Source: Calamus simplicifolius (taxonomy: Eukaryota > Streptophyta > Magnoliopsida > Arecales > Arecaceae). From it: 64,000 nucleotides of DNA. The translations under genes were made by a program, and so were the position numbers. How positions within the stretch are numbered: position 1 is the stretch's first letter; the number at the start of each line of letters is the position of its first letter. The notes under the pieces were generated by a model. It was not told the DNA's origin. It saw only the letters and a program-made list of their open reading frames with translations, and made no database searches. Below, piece after piece: positions 48,928 through 58,810 of this stretch. The DNA lies in the NCBI GenBank assembly GCA_900491605.1, contig UESW01003832.1, positions 1,218,679-1,282,678 on the forward strand. The letters are read 5' to 3'.

Positions 48928-49092
48928 ATGCATGTCGCTGACATTCCAAATGTTGACATTCCAAATAATTTCATAGGATCCACCCCATTCTCTCTTCCTG
49001 CTATATTTTTGTATGTATTGGGATCTGCACTTGCAATGTCCTTGCCATGCTCATCACTTTCTTTGTTCATCTCATTGTCCTCCAGCATTTAA
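48928..49092. other. Module E2: 165-bp segment open on both strands
   Basis: In the P direction it reads MHVADIPNVDIPNNFIGS... (54 codons and stop). Antisense it reads from an ATG at 49070 as MNKESDEHGKDIASADP... (49 codons, stop at about 48921). It is preceded by TTGATTTCATAG, which resembles a 3' splice site. I recognise neither product. Confidence 0.4.
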
Positions 49093-49113
49093 TGTTCCTC
49101 TAGTGTTTCCTAT

Positions 49114-49467
49114 GTTTAGATGGAGAGAAAAGTAGGAGGAAAGAAAACTAGAGGAGAAAAAAGAGAAAAAAAGCGATGGGCTTCACGTAAAAGTTTTCTC
49201 TCTAAAATCGAAGAGATATCCAAGAGAAAACTCAAAAGTGCACTTTCATTTTTTTTATTCCGATATTAACCCTTAAAAAAATGATGCATTTTTTAATTAT
49301 TTATAATAAGGATATTATTGTCATTGTAAATTATTAACTTTTTTTTCTCTCTATTTCCTCCCATTCATCGAAACAGAAGGAGAGAAAATATTTTCTCTCT
49401 AATTTTTTTTCGTCCCACTTTTTTCTCCCCCTAGTTTTCTTTCCTCCTACTTTTCTCTCCATCTAAA
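49114..49467. mobile_element. MITE-like element M3
   Basis: GA-rich left arm (TTTAGATGGAGAGAAAAGTA) and CT-rich right arm (ACTTTTCTCTCCATCTAAA) in inverted orientation, upstream of P3. Confidence 0.6.
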
Positions 49468-49692
49468 TAGAAATGTAAAAGCGATGAACGGATAAAATTT
49501 TCTTCGTCGCTTCACCTCGTGACTTTGACAACACGTTTGCCTCGTGACTCTGACAACATCCCTTGCGAAAGAGCACCTCGTGACTCGTCATTTAATGCGA
49601 TATTTTACTTATCTATCAAAACTTTAGAGCTTATGAATACCTCATTACAATGATGCTGCTGCAGAAGCCACATGAATCCTAAAAAATCTTTG

Positions 49693-49863
49693 ATGATGAA
49701 GAGCCTCCAAATCATTTTGATGATACTGCTGCTGCTGCTCATTATGTCATTTGTTTTTCTTCACGCGGCTGAAGCTCTAGCTCCAAATGAGTACAACAAA
49801 TCTTGCTTTTCCTATTGGTGCTGTTGGAGAGGGTGGGGTACCTGCTGCAATGCTTCAAAATAA
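49693..49863 (+). CDS. P3: small secreted cysteine-containing peptide, 56 aa
   Basis: Intact ORF. The signal peptide is residues 1-28 (Leu-rich core, HAAEA). A shortened spacer LAPNEYNKS and the tail CFSYWCCWRGWGTCCNASK (five Cys) follow. The Arg50-to-Trp change is private. A CCC-to-ATG-creating change upstream gives an alternative start at 49672 adding MNPKKSL, but the ATG ATG pair at 49693 is the one conserved in the family. The promoter is weakened: TGACTCA is TGACTCG (49581-49587) and the TATA box is TATGAATA (49632-49639). It lies between module E2 and module E3. It may be poorly expressed. The function is unknown. Confidence 0.65.
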   Translation: MMKSLQIILMILLLLLIMSFVFLHAAEALAPNEYNKSCFSYWCCWRGWGTCCNASK

Positions 49864-50133
49864 ATGATTGCAGCATTAGAATTAATCTATCTCTCCTTGC
49901 TGTTCTAGTTTATATTGTATCTTTTAGTTTCAGTTTAAGTTATGTTATATGTGTGATGATCTTTTAGTTTTAGTTTAAGTTATGTAATATGTGTGCTGAT
50001 AAATGTTATGATATAATATATTAAATATTAACTATGTAAAGGAGAGAGAATTTGAAAACCGTTGTTGCTCTAATAAAAATATAATTTAAATAAAAATATA
50101 ATTTAATAAAGAATTATGTCTTGATTTTATAGG

Positions 50134-50298
50134 ATGCATGGCGCTGACATTCCAAATGCTGACATTCTGAATGATTTCATAGGATCCACCCCATTCTCTC
50201 TTCCTGCTATCTTTGGGTATTCATTGGGATCCCCACTTGCACTGTCCTCACCATGCTCGTCGCTATCTTTGTTCATCGCATTGTCCTTCAGCATTTAA
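50134..50298. other. Module E3: 165-bp segment open on both strands
   Basis: The P-direction frame is MHGADIPNADILNDFIGS... The antisense frame is MNKDSDEHGEDSASGDPNEY.... Exact family length, no stop in either. Confidence 0.4.
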
Positions 50299-50322
50299 TG
50301 TTCCTCCAGCATTTAGCCTTTA

Positions 50323-50683
50323 TTTAAATGGAGAGAAAAGTAAGAAGGAGAGAAAACTAGAGGTTTGGATGGAGAGAAAAGTATGGAGGAAAGAAAACTA
50401 GAGAAGAAAATAAAGGAAAAAAAGTGATAGCCCCAGCGTAAAAGGTTTCTCTCCGAAACTGGAGAGAAAACTCAAAAGTTCTATTTTATTTTTTTCATTC
50501 TAATATTAACCCTTCAAGAAAAAAACTGATGCATTTTTTAATCATTTATAATAAGGACATAATTGTCAATATAAATTATCAACTTTTTTCTCCTCTCTAT
50601 TTTCCTCCCACTCATCCAAACAGAAGGAGAGAAAACATTTTCTCTCTAATTTTCTTTCCTCCCACTTTTCTCTCCATCCAAAC
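50323..50683. mobile_element. MITE-like element M4
   Basis: GA-rich left arm, itself duplicated (about 50327 and 50367), and CT-rich right arm ending TTTTCTCTCCATCCAAACT. It lies upstream of P4. Confidence 0.55.
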
Positions 50684-50795
50684 TAAAATGTAAAAGTGAT
50701 GAACGGATAAAATTTTCTTCATCGGATCACCTCATGACTCTGACAACACGTCCGCCTCGTGACTCGGACAACATCCCTTGCAAAAGAGCGTCTCA

Positions 50796-50854
50796 TGACT
50801 CATCATTTAATGCGATATTGTTCTTATCTATCCAAACTTTTGAGCTTATAAATA
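50796..50854 (+). promoter_or_regulatory. P4 promoter: TGACTCA and TATAAATA
   Basis: TGACTCA at 50796-50802 and TATAAATA at 50847-50854, both intact, although the gene downstream is frame-shifted. Confidence 0.5.
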
Positions 50855-50906
50855 CCTCATTACAATGATTCTGCTGCAGAAGCCACCCGAATCCTAAAAA
50901 TCTTTG

Positions 50907-51082
50907 ATGATGAAGAGCCTCCAAATCATTTTGATGATACTACTGCTGCTGCTCATTATGTACTTGTTTTGCTTCATGCGGTAGAAGCTTTAGCTCCAGC
51001 TCCAAATGAGTACAACAAATCTTGCTTTTCCTATTGGTGCTGTTGGAAAGGAAGGGGTACCTGTTGCAATGCTTCAAAATAA
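50907..51082 (+). pseudogene. P4: peptide pseudogene (1-bp deletion)
   Basis: It starts ATG ATG AAG like the family. One base is missing in the signal peptide (ATGTACTTGTTTT against ATGTCCTTTGTTTT), so the frame ends at TAG soon after. The remaining tail would read CFSYWCCWKGRGTCCNASK in the other frame. Confidence 0.8.
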
Positions 51083-51337
51083 ATGATTGCAGCATTAGTG
51101 TTAATCTTATCTGTCCTTGTTGTTCTAGTTTATATTGTATCTTTTAGTTTCAGTTTAAGTTATATTATATATGTGATGATCTTTTAGTTTCAGTTTAAGT
51201 TATGTAATATGTGTTCTGATAAATGTTATGATATAATATATTAAATATTAACTATGTAAAGGAGAGAGAATTTGAAAACCAGTGTTGCTCTAAAAAATAT
51301 AATTTAATCTTAAAGAATTATGTCTTGATTTCATAGG

Positions 51338-51491
51338 ATGCATGGCGCTGACATTCCAAATGCTGACATTCCGAAAGATTTCATAGGATCCACCCCATTC
51401 TCTCTTCATGCTATCTTTGCGTATGCATTGGAATCCCCACTTGCATTGTCCTCGCCATGCTCGTCACTTTCTTGTTCATCGCATCGTCCTC
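51338..51491. pseudogene. Module E4, truncated at an inversion junction
   Basis: Reads MHGADIPNADIPKDFIGS... and then, inside the segment for the Ser-rich end, jumps to the reverse complement of the sequence just upstream of an E module (ATCCTATGAAATCAAGACAG). This marks a tail-to-tail junction between plus- and minus-strand units. Confidence 0.6.
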
Positions 51492-51771
51492 GGACATCCT
51501 ATGAAATCAAGACAGAATTCTTTAAGATAAAATTATATTTTATTAGAGTAACAACGGTTTTCAAATTCTCTCTCCTTTACATAGTTAATATTTAATATAT
51601 TATATCATAACATATATCAGCACACATATTACATAACCTAAACTGAAACTAAAAGATCATCACACATATTACATAACTTAAACTGAAACTAAAAGATATG
51701 ATATAAACTAGAACAGCAAGGAGAGATAGATTAATGCTAATGCTGCAATCATTTATTTTGAAGCATTGCAG
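51492..51771 (-). pseudogene. Truncated minus-strand unit: 3' region and last codons of a peptide gene
   Basis: Inverted copy of the 3' direct-repeat region (ACTTAAACTGAAACTAAAAG twice) leading to the stop codon (51753-51755) and the last ~5 codons of a P gene, where it ends abruptly at MITE sequence (GTGGGGCCCACC). It is the counterpart of P6 and P10 in the later blocks. Confidence 0.6.
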
Positions 51772-51920
51772 AAGGTGGGGCCCACCAATTTTTCTCTCAG
51801 TTTTCCCATCTAGTTTTCTTTCCTTCCTACTTTTATCTCTATCCAAACAAGGTAAACTTCATTTTCTCTCTTGTTTTCCCCTCTAGTTCTTTTTTCTCTC
51901 TACTTTTCTCTCCATCCAAA
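51772..51920. mobile_element. MITE-like element M5 (partial)
   Basis: Only the CT-rich arm region is present, with two successive copies of the arm end (TTATCTCTATCCAAAC and TTTTCTCTCCATCCAAAC). Confidence 0.5.
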
Positions 51921-51944
51921 CAGAGGCTAAATGATGGAGGAACA

Positions 51945-52109
51945 TTAAATTCTGGAGGACAATGCAATGAACAAAGAAAGTGATGAGCATGGCGAGGACA
52001 ATGCAAGTGGGGATCCCAATGCACACGCAAAGATAGCAGGAAAAGAGAATGGGGTGGATCCTATAAAATCATTTATAATGTCAGCATTTGGAATGTCAGT
52101 GCCATGCAT
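51945..52109. other. Module E5: 165-bp segment open on both strands
   Basis: The minus strand (P direction) is open for 54 codons, with CCA-to-ATA at codon 12. The plus strand is open from ATG AAC AAA (about 51967). Full length. Confidence 0.4.
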
Positions 52110-52357
52110 CCTATGAAATCAAGACAAACTTCTTTAAGTTAAAATTATATTTTTATTAGAGCAACAACCATTTTCAAATTCTCTCTCCTTTACATAATTA
52201 ATATATTATATCATAACATTTATCAACACATATATTACATAACTTAAACTGAAACTAAAAGATCGTCACACATATTACATAACTTAACCTGAAACTAAAA
52301 GATACGATATAAACTAGAACAGCAAAGAGAGATAATTAATGCTAATGCTGCAATCAT

Positions 52358-52528
52358 TTATTTTGAAGCATTGCAACAGGTACCCCTCCCTCTCCAATAG
52401 CGCCAACAAGAAAAGCAAGATTTATTGTACTCATTTGGAGCTACAGCTGGAGCTTCTGCCGTGTGAAGCAAAACAAAGGACATAATGAGCAGCAGTATCA
52501 TCAAAATGATCTGGAGGCTCTTCATCAT
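52358..52528 (-). CDS. P5: small secreted cysteine-containing peptide, 56 aa
   Basis: Intact ORF. The signal peptide is residues 1-26 with a shortened Leu run and an HTAEA cleavage site. The spacer is PAVAPNEYNKS and the tail CFSCWRYWRGRGTCCNASK. Cys45 and Cys46 are replaced by Arg and Tyr, but Cys43 is present, giving four cysteines. The promoter is intact (TGACTCA and TATAAATA on the minus strand). Module E5 follows downstream. The predicted mature peptide is ~30 residues, basic and extracellular. The family is not recognised. Confidence comes from the preserved frame and the conserved promoter. Confidence 0.7.
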   Translation of the reverse strand: MMKSLQIILMILLLIMSFVLLHTAEAPAVAPNEYNKSCFSCWRYWRGRGTCCNASK

Positions 52529-52581
52529 TAAAATTTTTTGAGGATTCGGGTGGCTTCTGCAGCAGTATCATTGTAATGAAG

Positions 52582-52640
52582 TATTTATAAGCTCTAAAGT
52601 TTTGATAGATAAGTACAATATCGCATTAAATGATGAGTCA
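52582..52640 (-). promoter_or_regulatory. P5 promoter: TATA box and TGACTCA
   Basis: Minus strand TATAAATA (52582-52589) and TGACTCA (52634-52640), at the family spacing of ~45 bp. Confidence 0.55.
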
Positions 52641-52737
52641 CGAGATGCTCTTTCGCAAGGGATGTTGTTGGCGAACGTGTTACTCACGAGGCGAAGCAAT
52701 GAAGAAAATTTTATTTGTTCATCGCTTTTACATTTCT

Positions 52738-53173
52738 ATTTGGATGGAGAGAAAAGTGAAAGAAAAGAAAACTGGGGGGAGAGAAAAGTGAAAGAAAAAA
52801 ATTAGAAAGAAAATATTTTCTCTCCTTCTGTTTGGATGAGTGGGAGGAAAATAGAGAGAAGAAAAAAGTTGATAATTAAAATATTAAGAATGTCCTTATT
52901 ATAAATGACTAAAAAATACATCGATTTTTTTCTTGAAAGGTTAATATTGGAATGAAAAAAATGAAAGAGCACTTTTGAGTTTTCTCTTTGAAATCTCTTC
53001 GATTCCATATAGAAAACTTTTACGTGGGGCCCACCACTTTTTTTTTCTCTGTTTTCTCCTATAGTTTTCTTTCCTCCCTACTTTTCTCTTCATCCAAACA
53101 AGATAAAATTTATTTTTTCTCATGTTTTTTTCTCTAGTTTTCTTTCCTTCCTACTTTTCTCTCCATCCAAACA
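52738..53173. mobile_element. MITE-like element M6
   Basis: Full inverted-repeat element of ~435 bp: TTTGGATGGAGAGAAAAGTG at one end and CTACTTTTCTCTCCATCCAA at the other, with GTGGGGCCCACC and ATTTATAATAAGGACA-type sequence between. It abuts M6b. Confidence 0.65.
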
Positions 53174-53187
53174 AAGGCTTAGCCTCC

Positions 53188-53588
53188 ATTTGGATGGAGA
53201 GAAAAGTAGTAAAGAAAAAGAAAAAACTAAAGGGGAAAATAGGAAATAAAATGAAGTTTACTTTGTTTGGATGGAGACAAAAGTAGAAAGAAAAGAAAAC
53301 ATGTAAAAGTTTTCTCTCCGAACCAAAGAGATTTTAGAGAGAAAACTCAAAAGTGCTCTTTCATTTTTTTATTCCGATATTAACCCTTCAGGAAAAAAAT
53401 TGATGCATTTTTTAATCATTTATACTAAGGACATTATTGTTATTATAAATTATCAACTTTTTTGTTCTCTTTATTTTCCTCCCACTGATCTAAACAGAAC
53501 GAGAGAAATATTTTCTCTCTAATTTTTTTCTTCCCACTTTTTTCTTTTTCTAGTTTTCTTTCCTCTCACTTTTCTCTCCATCCAAACA
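53188..53588. mobile_element. MITE-like element M6b
   Basis: Second full copy 15 bp from M6 in head-to-tail order. The same M-M pair recurs at 55800-56679 and 60596-61541. Confidence 0.6.
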
Positions 53589-53733
53589 GAAATGTAAAGC
53601 GATGAATAGATAAAATTTTCTTCATCACTTCGCCTCATGACTCTGACAACATGTCCGCCTCGTGACTCTAACAACATCCCTCGTGAAAGAGCGCCTCGTG
53701 ACTCATTATTTAATGCGATATTGTACTTATCTA
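53589..53733 (+). promoter_or_regulatory. Orphan plus-strand promoter fragment
   Basis: Carries the upstream part of a P promoter (three CGTGACTC-type repeats, with TGACTCA at about 53700, and TTTAATGCGATATTG) but stops at CTTATCTAT, before the TATA box. It then runs into an inverted module E. No gene follows, so it is a broken unit. Confidence 0.5.
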
Positions 53734-53741
53734 TTTGAACA

Positions 53742-53906
53742 TTAAATGCTGAAGGACAATGCGATGAACAAAGATAGTGACGAGCATGGTGAGGACAATG
53801 CAAGTGGGGATCCCAATGCATACCCAAAGATAGCAGGAAGAGAGAATGGGGTGGATCCTATGAAATCATTTGGAATGTCAGCATTTGGAATGTCAGCGCC
53901 ATGCAT
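53742..53906. other. Module E6: 165-bp segment open on both strands
   Basis: Full length. The plus-strand frame is MLKDNAMNKDSDEHGEDNAS..., and the minus-strand frame (P direction) is also open. It abuts the orphan promoter at an inversion junction. Confidence 0.4.
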
Positions 53907-54161
53907 CCTATGAAACCAAGACAGAATTCTTTAAGATAAAATTATATTTTTATTAGAGCAACAACGGCTTTCAAATTCTCTCTCCTTTACATAGTTAATA
54001 TTTAATATATTATGTCATAACATTTATCAGTACACATATTACATAACTTAAACTGAAACTAAAAGATCATCACACATATAACATAACTTAAACTGAAACT
54101 AAAAGATACGATATAAACTACATAGCAAGGAGAGATAGATTAATGCTAATGCTACAATCAT

Positions 54162-54326
54162 TTATTTTGAAGCATTGCAGCAGGTACCCCGCCCTCTCCA
54201 ACAGCACCAATAGGAAAAGCAAGATTCATTGTACTCATTTGGAGCCGGAGCTGGAGCGTAAAGCAAAACAAAGGACATAATGACCAGCAGCAGTACCATC
54301 AAAATGATTTGGAGGCTCTTCATCAT
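54162..54326 (-). CDS. P6: small secreted cysteine-containing peptide, 54 aa
   Basis: Intact ORF, the shortest of the family. A 12-bp in-frame deletion removes the HAAE region, so the hydrophobic core runs LLYA|PAPAPNEYNES and the cleavage site is altered. The tail is CFSYWCCWRGRGTCCNASK (five Cys). The Ala-Pro-Ala-Pro spacer is fully kept. The promoter is intact upstream (54380-54438) and module E6 is downstream. Loss of the AEA site might change signal cleavage. Otherwise it is like its sisters. The function is unknown. Confidence 0.68.
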   Translation of the reverse strand: MMKSLQIILMVLLLVIMSFVLLYAPAPAPNEYNESCFSYWCCWRGRGTCCNASK

Positions 54327-54379
54327 CAAAGATTTTTTAGGATTCGGGTGGCTTCTACAGTAGCATCATTGTAATGAAG

Positions 54380-54438
54380 TATTTATAAGCTCAAAAGTTC
54401 GAATAGATAAGTACAATATCGCATTAAATGATGAGTCA
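54380..54438 (-). promoter_or_regulatory. P6 promoter: TATA box and TGACTCA
   Basis: Minus strand TATAAATA (54380-54387) and TGACTCA (54432-54438). Confidence 0.55.
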
Positions 54439-54550
54439 CTAGACGCTCTTTCGCAAGGGATGTTGTCAGAGTCACGAGGCAGACGTGTTGTCAGAGTCAC
54501 GAGGTGAAGCAACGAAGAAAATTTTATTCGTTCATCGCTTTTACATTTAT

Positions 54551-54975
54551 GTTTGGATGGAAAGAAAAGTGGAAGGAAAGAAAACTAGGGGAAGAAAAAA
54601 GTGGGAGAAAAGAAAATTATAGAGAAAATATTTTCTCTCCTTCTATTTGAATGAGTGGGAGGAAAATAGAGAGGAGAAAAAAGTTGATAATTTATAATGA
54701 AAATAATGTTATTATTATAAATGATTAAAACATGCATCAATTTTTTTCTTGAAGGGTTAATATCAAAATGAAAAAAAATAAAGTGCACTTTTGAGTTTTC
54801 TCTCTGGATTTGGAGAGAAACTTTTACGTGGGGCCCACCAATTTTTTCCCTCTATTTTTTCATCTAGTTTTCTTTCTTCCCTACTTTTATCTCCATCCAA
54901 ACAAGATAAACTTTATTTTCTCTTTTGTTTTTTCCTCTAGTTCTTTTTTCTCTCTACTTTTCTCTCCATCCAAAC
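54551..54975. mobile_element. MITE-like element M7
   Basis: Inverted arms GTTTGGATGGAAAGAAAAGT and ACTTTTCTCTCCATCCAAAC, with the GTGGGGCCCACC centre. It lies between P6 and module E7. Confidence 0.6.
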
Positions 54976-54998
54976 TGAGGCTAAATGATGGAGGAACA

Positions 54999-55163
54999 TT
55001 AAATTCTGTAGGACAATGCAATGAACAAAGAAAGTGACGAGCATGGCGAAGACAATGCAAGTGGGGATCCCAATGCATACACAAAGATAGCAAGAAAAGA
55101 GAATGGTTTGGATCTTATGAAATCATTTAGAACGTCAGCATTTGGAATGTCAGCGCCATGCAT
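54999..55163. other. Module E7: 165-bp segment open on both strands
   Basis: The P-direction frame is open for 54 codons. The antisense frame is open from ATG AAC AAA, with a TAG just before it that excludes the longer MLED start in this copy. Confidence 0.4.
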
Positions 55164-55411
55164 CCTATGAAATCAAGATAAAATTATTTAAGTTAAAATT
55201 ATATTTTATTAGAGCAACATTGGTTTTCAAATTCTCTCTTCTTTACATAATTAATATATTATATCATAACATTTATCAGCACACATATTACATAACTTAA
55301 ACTGAAACTAAAAGATCGTCACACAAATTACATAACTTAAACTGAAACTAAAAGATATGATATAAACTAGAACAACAAAGAGAGAGAGATTGATGCTAAT
55401 GCTGCAATCAT

Positions 55412-55588
55412 TTATTTTGAAGCATTGCAGCAGGTACCCCTCCCTCTCCAATAGCACCAACAGGAAAAACAAGATTTGTTGTACTCATTTGGAGCTGTAG
55501 CTAGAGCTTTTGTCGCGTGAAGCAAAACAAAGGACATAATGAGCAGCAACAGCAGTATCATCAAAATGATTTGGAGGCTCTTCATCAT
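55412..55588 (-). CDS. P7: small secreted cysteine-containing peptide, 58 aa
   Basis: Intact ORF. The signal peptide ends HATKA rather than HAAEA, and the spacer is LATAPNEYNKS. The tail is CFSCWCYWRGRGTCCNASK, with Cys43 gained and Cys46 changed to Tyr (five Cys). The promoter is intact at 55642-55700, the MITE pair M8/M9 lies upstream and E7 downstream. It is divergently oriented to P8, with ~1.3 kb between their starts. The unit duplicates P11 and P5. The function is unknown. Confidence 0.7.
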   Translation of the reverse strand: MMKSLQIILMILLLLLIMSFVLLHATKALATAPNEYNKSCFSCWCYWRGRGTCCNASK

Positions 55589-55641
55589 CAAATATTTTTT
55601 AGGATTCGGGTGGCTTCTGCAGCAGAATCATTGTAATGAGG

Positions 55642-55700
55642 TATTTATAAGCTCAAAAGTTTGGATAGATAAGGACAATATCGCATTAAATGATGAGTCA
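55642..55700 (-). promoter_or_regulatory. P7 promoter: TATA box and TGACTCA
   Basis: Minus strand TATAAATA (55642-55649) and TGACTCA (55694-55700). Confidence 0.55.
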
Positions 55701-55799
55701 TGAGACACTCTTTCGCAAGGGATGTATGTGGACGTGTTATCAGAGTCACGAGGTGAAGCAACAAAGAAAATTTATTTGTTCATCGCTTTTACATTTCTA

Positions 55800-56231
55800 T
55801 TTGGATGGAGAGAAAAGTGGAAGGAAAGAAAACTGGGTGGAGAGAAAAGTGAGAGAAAAAAATTAGAGAGAAGATATTTTCTTTCCTTTTGTTTGGATGA
55901 GTGAAAGGAAAATAGAGAGAAGAAAAAAGTTGATAATTAAAATGTTAATAATGTCCTTATTATAAATGATTAAAAAATGCATCGTTTTTTTCTTGAAGGG
56001 TTAATATCGGAATGAAAGAAAAATGAAAGAGCACTTTTGAGTTTTCTCTCCGAAATCTCTTCGATTCTAGAGAGAAAACTTTTATGTGGGGCCCATCATA
56101 TTTTTTTCTCTATTTTCTCCTCTAGTTTTCTTTCCTCCCTACTTTTCTCTCCATTCAAAGAAGATAAACTTTATTTTCTTCTATTTGTCTCTCTAGTTTT
56201 CTTTCCTTCCTACATTTCTCTCCAACCAAAC
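55800..56231. mobile_element. MITE-like element M8
   Basis: Counterpart of M6 with the same inverted arms and GTGGGGCCCATC centre. Confidence 0.6.
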
Positions 56232-56246
56232 AAACGCTTAGCCTCC

Positions 56247-56679
56247 ATTTGGATGGAGAGAAAAGTAGTAAAGAAAAAAAAAACTAGAGGGAAAAATAGG
56301 AGAGAAATAAAGTTTACCTTGTTTGGATGGAGATAAAAGTAAAAAGAAAAGAAAATTAGAGGAAAAAATAGAGGGAAAAAATGGTGGGCTTCAGGTAAAA
56401 GTTCTCTCCGAACCAAAGAGATTTTAGAGAGAAAACTCAAAAGTGCTCTTTTATTTTTTTAATTCCGATATTAACCCTTCTAGAAAAAAATTGATACATT
56501 TTTTAATCATTTATAATAAGGATATTATTGTCATCGTAAATTATCAACTTTTTTCTCCTCTCTATTTTCCTCCCACTCATCCAAATAAAAGGAGACAAAA
56601 TATTTTCTCTCTATTTTTTTTTCTTCCCACTTTTTTCTCCCCTCAGTTTTTTTCCTCCCACTTTTCTCTCCATCCAAAT
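56247..56679. mobile_element. MITE-like element M9
   Basis: Counterpart of M6b. The right arm ends CACTTTTCTCTCCATCCAAA, directly upstream of the P8 promoter. Confidence 0.6.
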
Positions 56680-56783
56680 AGAAATGTAAAGCGATGAATG
56701 GATAAAATTTCTTCGTCACTTCGCCTCACTCTGATAACACGTCCGCCATGTGACTCTGACATCCCTTGCGAAAGAGCACCTCA

Positions 56784-56842
56784 TGACTCCCCATTTAATG
56801 CGATATTGTACTTATCTATCAGAACTTTAGAGCTTATAAATA
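56784..56842 (+). promoter_or_regulatory. P8 promoter, TGACTCA mutated
   Basis: TGACTCC (56784-56790) replaces TGACTCA. TATAAATA (56835-56842) is intact. The same change is present in P13. Confidence 0.45.
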
Positions 56843-56895
56843 CCTCATTACAATGATGCTGCTGCAGAAGCCACCCGAATCCTAAAAAATCTTTG

Positions 56896-57069
56896 ATTAT
56901 AAAGAGCCTCCAAATCATTTTGATGATACTGCTGCTACTCATTATGTCCTTTGTTTTGCTTCACGCGGCAGAAGCTCCAGCTCTAGCTCCAAATGAGTAC
57001 AACAAATCTTGTTTTTCCTGTTGTTGCTGTTGGAGAGGGCGGGGTACCTGCTGCAATGCTTCAGAATAA
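56896..57069 (+). pseudogene. P8: peptide gene copy with both start codons lost
   Basis: The conserved ATG ATG is ATT ATA. The rest of the frame is open to TAA: the signal core, HAAEA, the spacer PALAPNEYNKS and the tail CFSCCCCWRGRGTCCNASE with seven cysteines, the most in the array. An in-frame ATG at 56923 could still give a 48-residue product with a hydrophobic start, so complete loss of function is not certain. The segment is duplicated as P13. Confidence 0.65.
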
Positions 57070-57357
57070 ATGATTGCAGCATTAGCATTAATCTCTCTCT
57101 CCTTGCTGTTCTAGTTTATATCGTATCTTTAGTTTTAGTTTAAATTATGTAATATGCATGATGAACTTTTAGTTTTAGTTTAAGTTATGTAATATGTGTG
57201 CTGATAAATGTTATGATATAATATATTAAATATTAATATATAAAGGAAAGAAAATTATATTAAATATTAATATGTAAAGGAAAGAAAATTTGAAAACCAT
57301 TGTTGCTCTAATAAAAATATAATTTTAACTTAAAGAATTCTGTCTTGATATCATAGG

Positions 57358-57522
57358 ATGCATGGCGCTGACATTCGAAATGCTGACATTCCAAATGATT
57401 TCATAGGATCCACCCCATTCTCTCTTCCTGATATCTTTGCGCATGCATTGTGATCCCCACTTACATTGTCCTCGCCATGCTCGTCACTTTCTTTGTTCAT
57501 CGCATTATCCTCCAGCATTTAA
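57358..57522. other. Module E8: open only on the antisense strand
   Basis: In the P direction codon 32 is TGA (GGA to TGA). The antisense frame (MNKESDEHGEDNVSGDHNAC...) stays open for 49 codons. Full 165-bp length. Confidence 0.4.
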
Positions 57523-57544
57523 TGTTCCTCCAGCATTTAGCCTT

Positions 57545-57934
57545 TATTTAGATGGAGAGAAAAGTAGGAAGGAAAGAAAACTAGAGGAAAAATAGGAGAA
57601 AAAATGAAGTTTACCTTGTTTGGATGGAGAAAAAAGTAGGGAGGAAAGAAAACTAGAGAAGAAAATATAGGAAAAAAAGTGTTGGCCCACACCTAAAAGG
57701 TTTCTTTCATTTTTTCATTCCGAAATTAACCCTTCAAGAAAAAAAACTGATGCATTTTTTATTTATTTATAATAAGGACATTATTGTCAATATAAATTAT
57801 CAAGTTTTTTCCTCTCTATTTTTCTTCCACTCATCCAAACAGAAGGAGAGAAAATATTTTCTCTTTAATTTTCTTTCATCCCACTTTTCTCTTCCCCTAG
57901 TTTTCTTTTCTCCCACTTTTCTCTCCATCCAAAC
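57545..57934. mobile_element. MITE-like element M10
   Basis: Left arm duplicated (TTAGATGGAGAGAAAAGTAG and TTGGATGGAGAAAAAAGTAG), right arm ends ACTTTTCTCTCCATCCAAAC. It lies upstream of P9. Confidence 0.6.
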
Positions 57935-58021
57935 TGAAATGTAAAAGCGATGAACGGATAAAATTTTCTTCATCGCTTCGCCTCGTGACTCTGACAACAT
58001 CCCTTGCGAAAGAGCACCTCA

Positions 58022-58080
58022 TGACTAATCATTTAATGCGATATTGTACTTATCTATCTGAACTTTTGAGCTTATAAATA
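58022..58080 (+). promoter_or_regulatory. P9 promoter, TGACTCA mutated
   Basis: TGACTAA (58022-58028) in place of TGACTCA. TATAAATA (58073-58080) is intact. Confidence 0.4.
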
Positions 58081-58133
58081 CCTCATTACAATGATGTTGC
58101 TGCAGAGGCCACCCGAATTCTAAAAAATCTTTG

Positions 58134-58289
58134 ATGATGAAGAGCCTCCAAATCATTTTGATGATACTGCTGCTGCTCATTATGTCCTTTGTTTTGCTTC
58201 ATGCGGCAGAAGCTTTACAACAAATCATGCTTTCTTTTTGGTTCTATTGGAGAGGGCGGGTACCTACTACAATGCTTCAAAATAAATGA
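58134..58289 (+). pseudogene. P9: peptide pseudogene (internal deletion and frameshift)
   Basis: The signal peptide to HAAEA is intact. A deletion then joins GCTTTA to ACAACAAATC, removing the spacer and changing the frame. The frame runs on as LQQIMLSFWFYWRGRVPT... to TGA at 58287, with no cysteine. It is likely non-functional, although it still encodes a 51-residue secreted-type ORF. Confidence 0.75.
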
Positions 58290-58537
58290 TTGTAGCATTA
58301 GCATTAATCTCTCTCTCTTGCTGTTCTAGTTTATATCATATCTTTTAGTTTCAGTTTAAGTTATGTAATATGTGTGATGATCTTTTAGTTTCAGTTTAGT
58401 TATGTAATATGTGTGCTGATAAATGTTATGATATAATATATTAAATATTAACAATGTAAAGGAGAGAGAATTTGAAAACCATTGTTACTCTAATAAAAAT
58501 ATAATTTTATCTTAAAGAATTCTGTCTTGATTTCATA

Positions 58538-58640
58538 GGATCCACCCCATTCTCTCTTCCTGCTATCTTTGCATATGCATTAGAATCCCCCTTGCATTGT
58601 CCTCGCCATGCTCGTCACTTTCTTTGTTCATCGCATTGTC
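58538..58640. pseudogene. Module E9, truncated
   Basis: Lacks the first ~48 bp, apparently by deletion between two TTTCATAGGAT repeats, and ends at a tail-to-tail junction with E10. Confidence 0.6.
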
Positions 58641-58646
58641 TGAATA

Positions 58647-58810
58647 TTAAATGCTTGAGGACAATGCGATGAACAAAGAAAGTGACGAGCATGGCGAGGA
58701 CAATGCAAGTGGGGATTCCAACGCATATGCAAAGATAGCAGGAAGAGAGAATGGGGTGGATCCTATGAAATCTTTAGAATGTCAGCATTTGGAATGTCAG
58801 CGCCATGCAT
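58647..58810. pseudogene. Module E10, frame-shifted
   Basis: 164 bp instead of 165, because TCATTTGGAATG became TCTTTAGAATG. Both frames are therefore broken near one end. Together with E9 it forms a ~200-bp imperfect palindrome. Confidence 0.55.
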
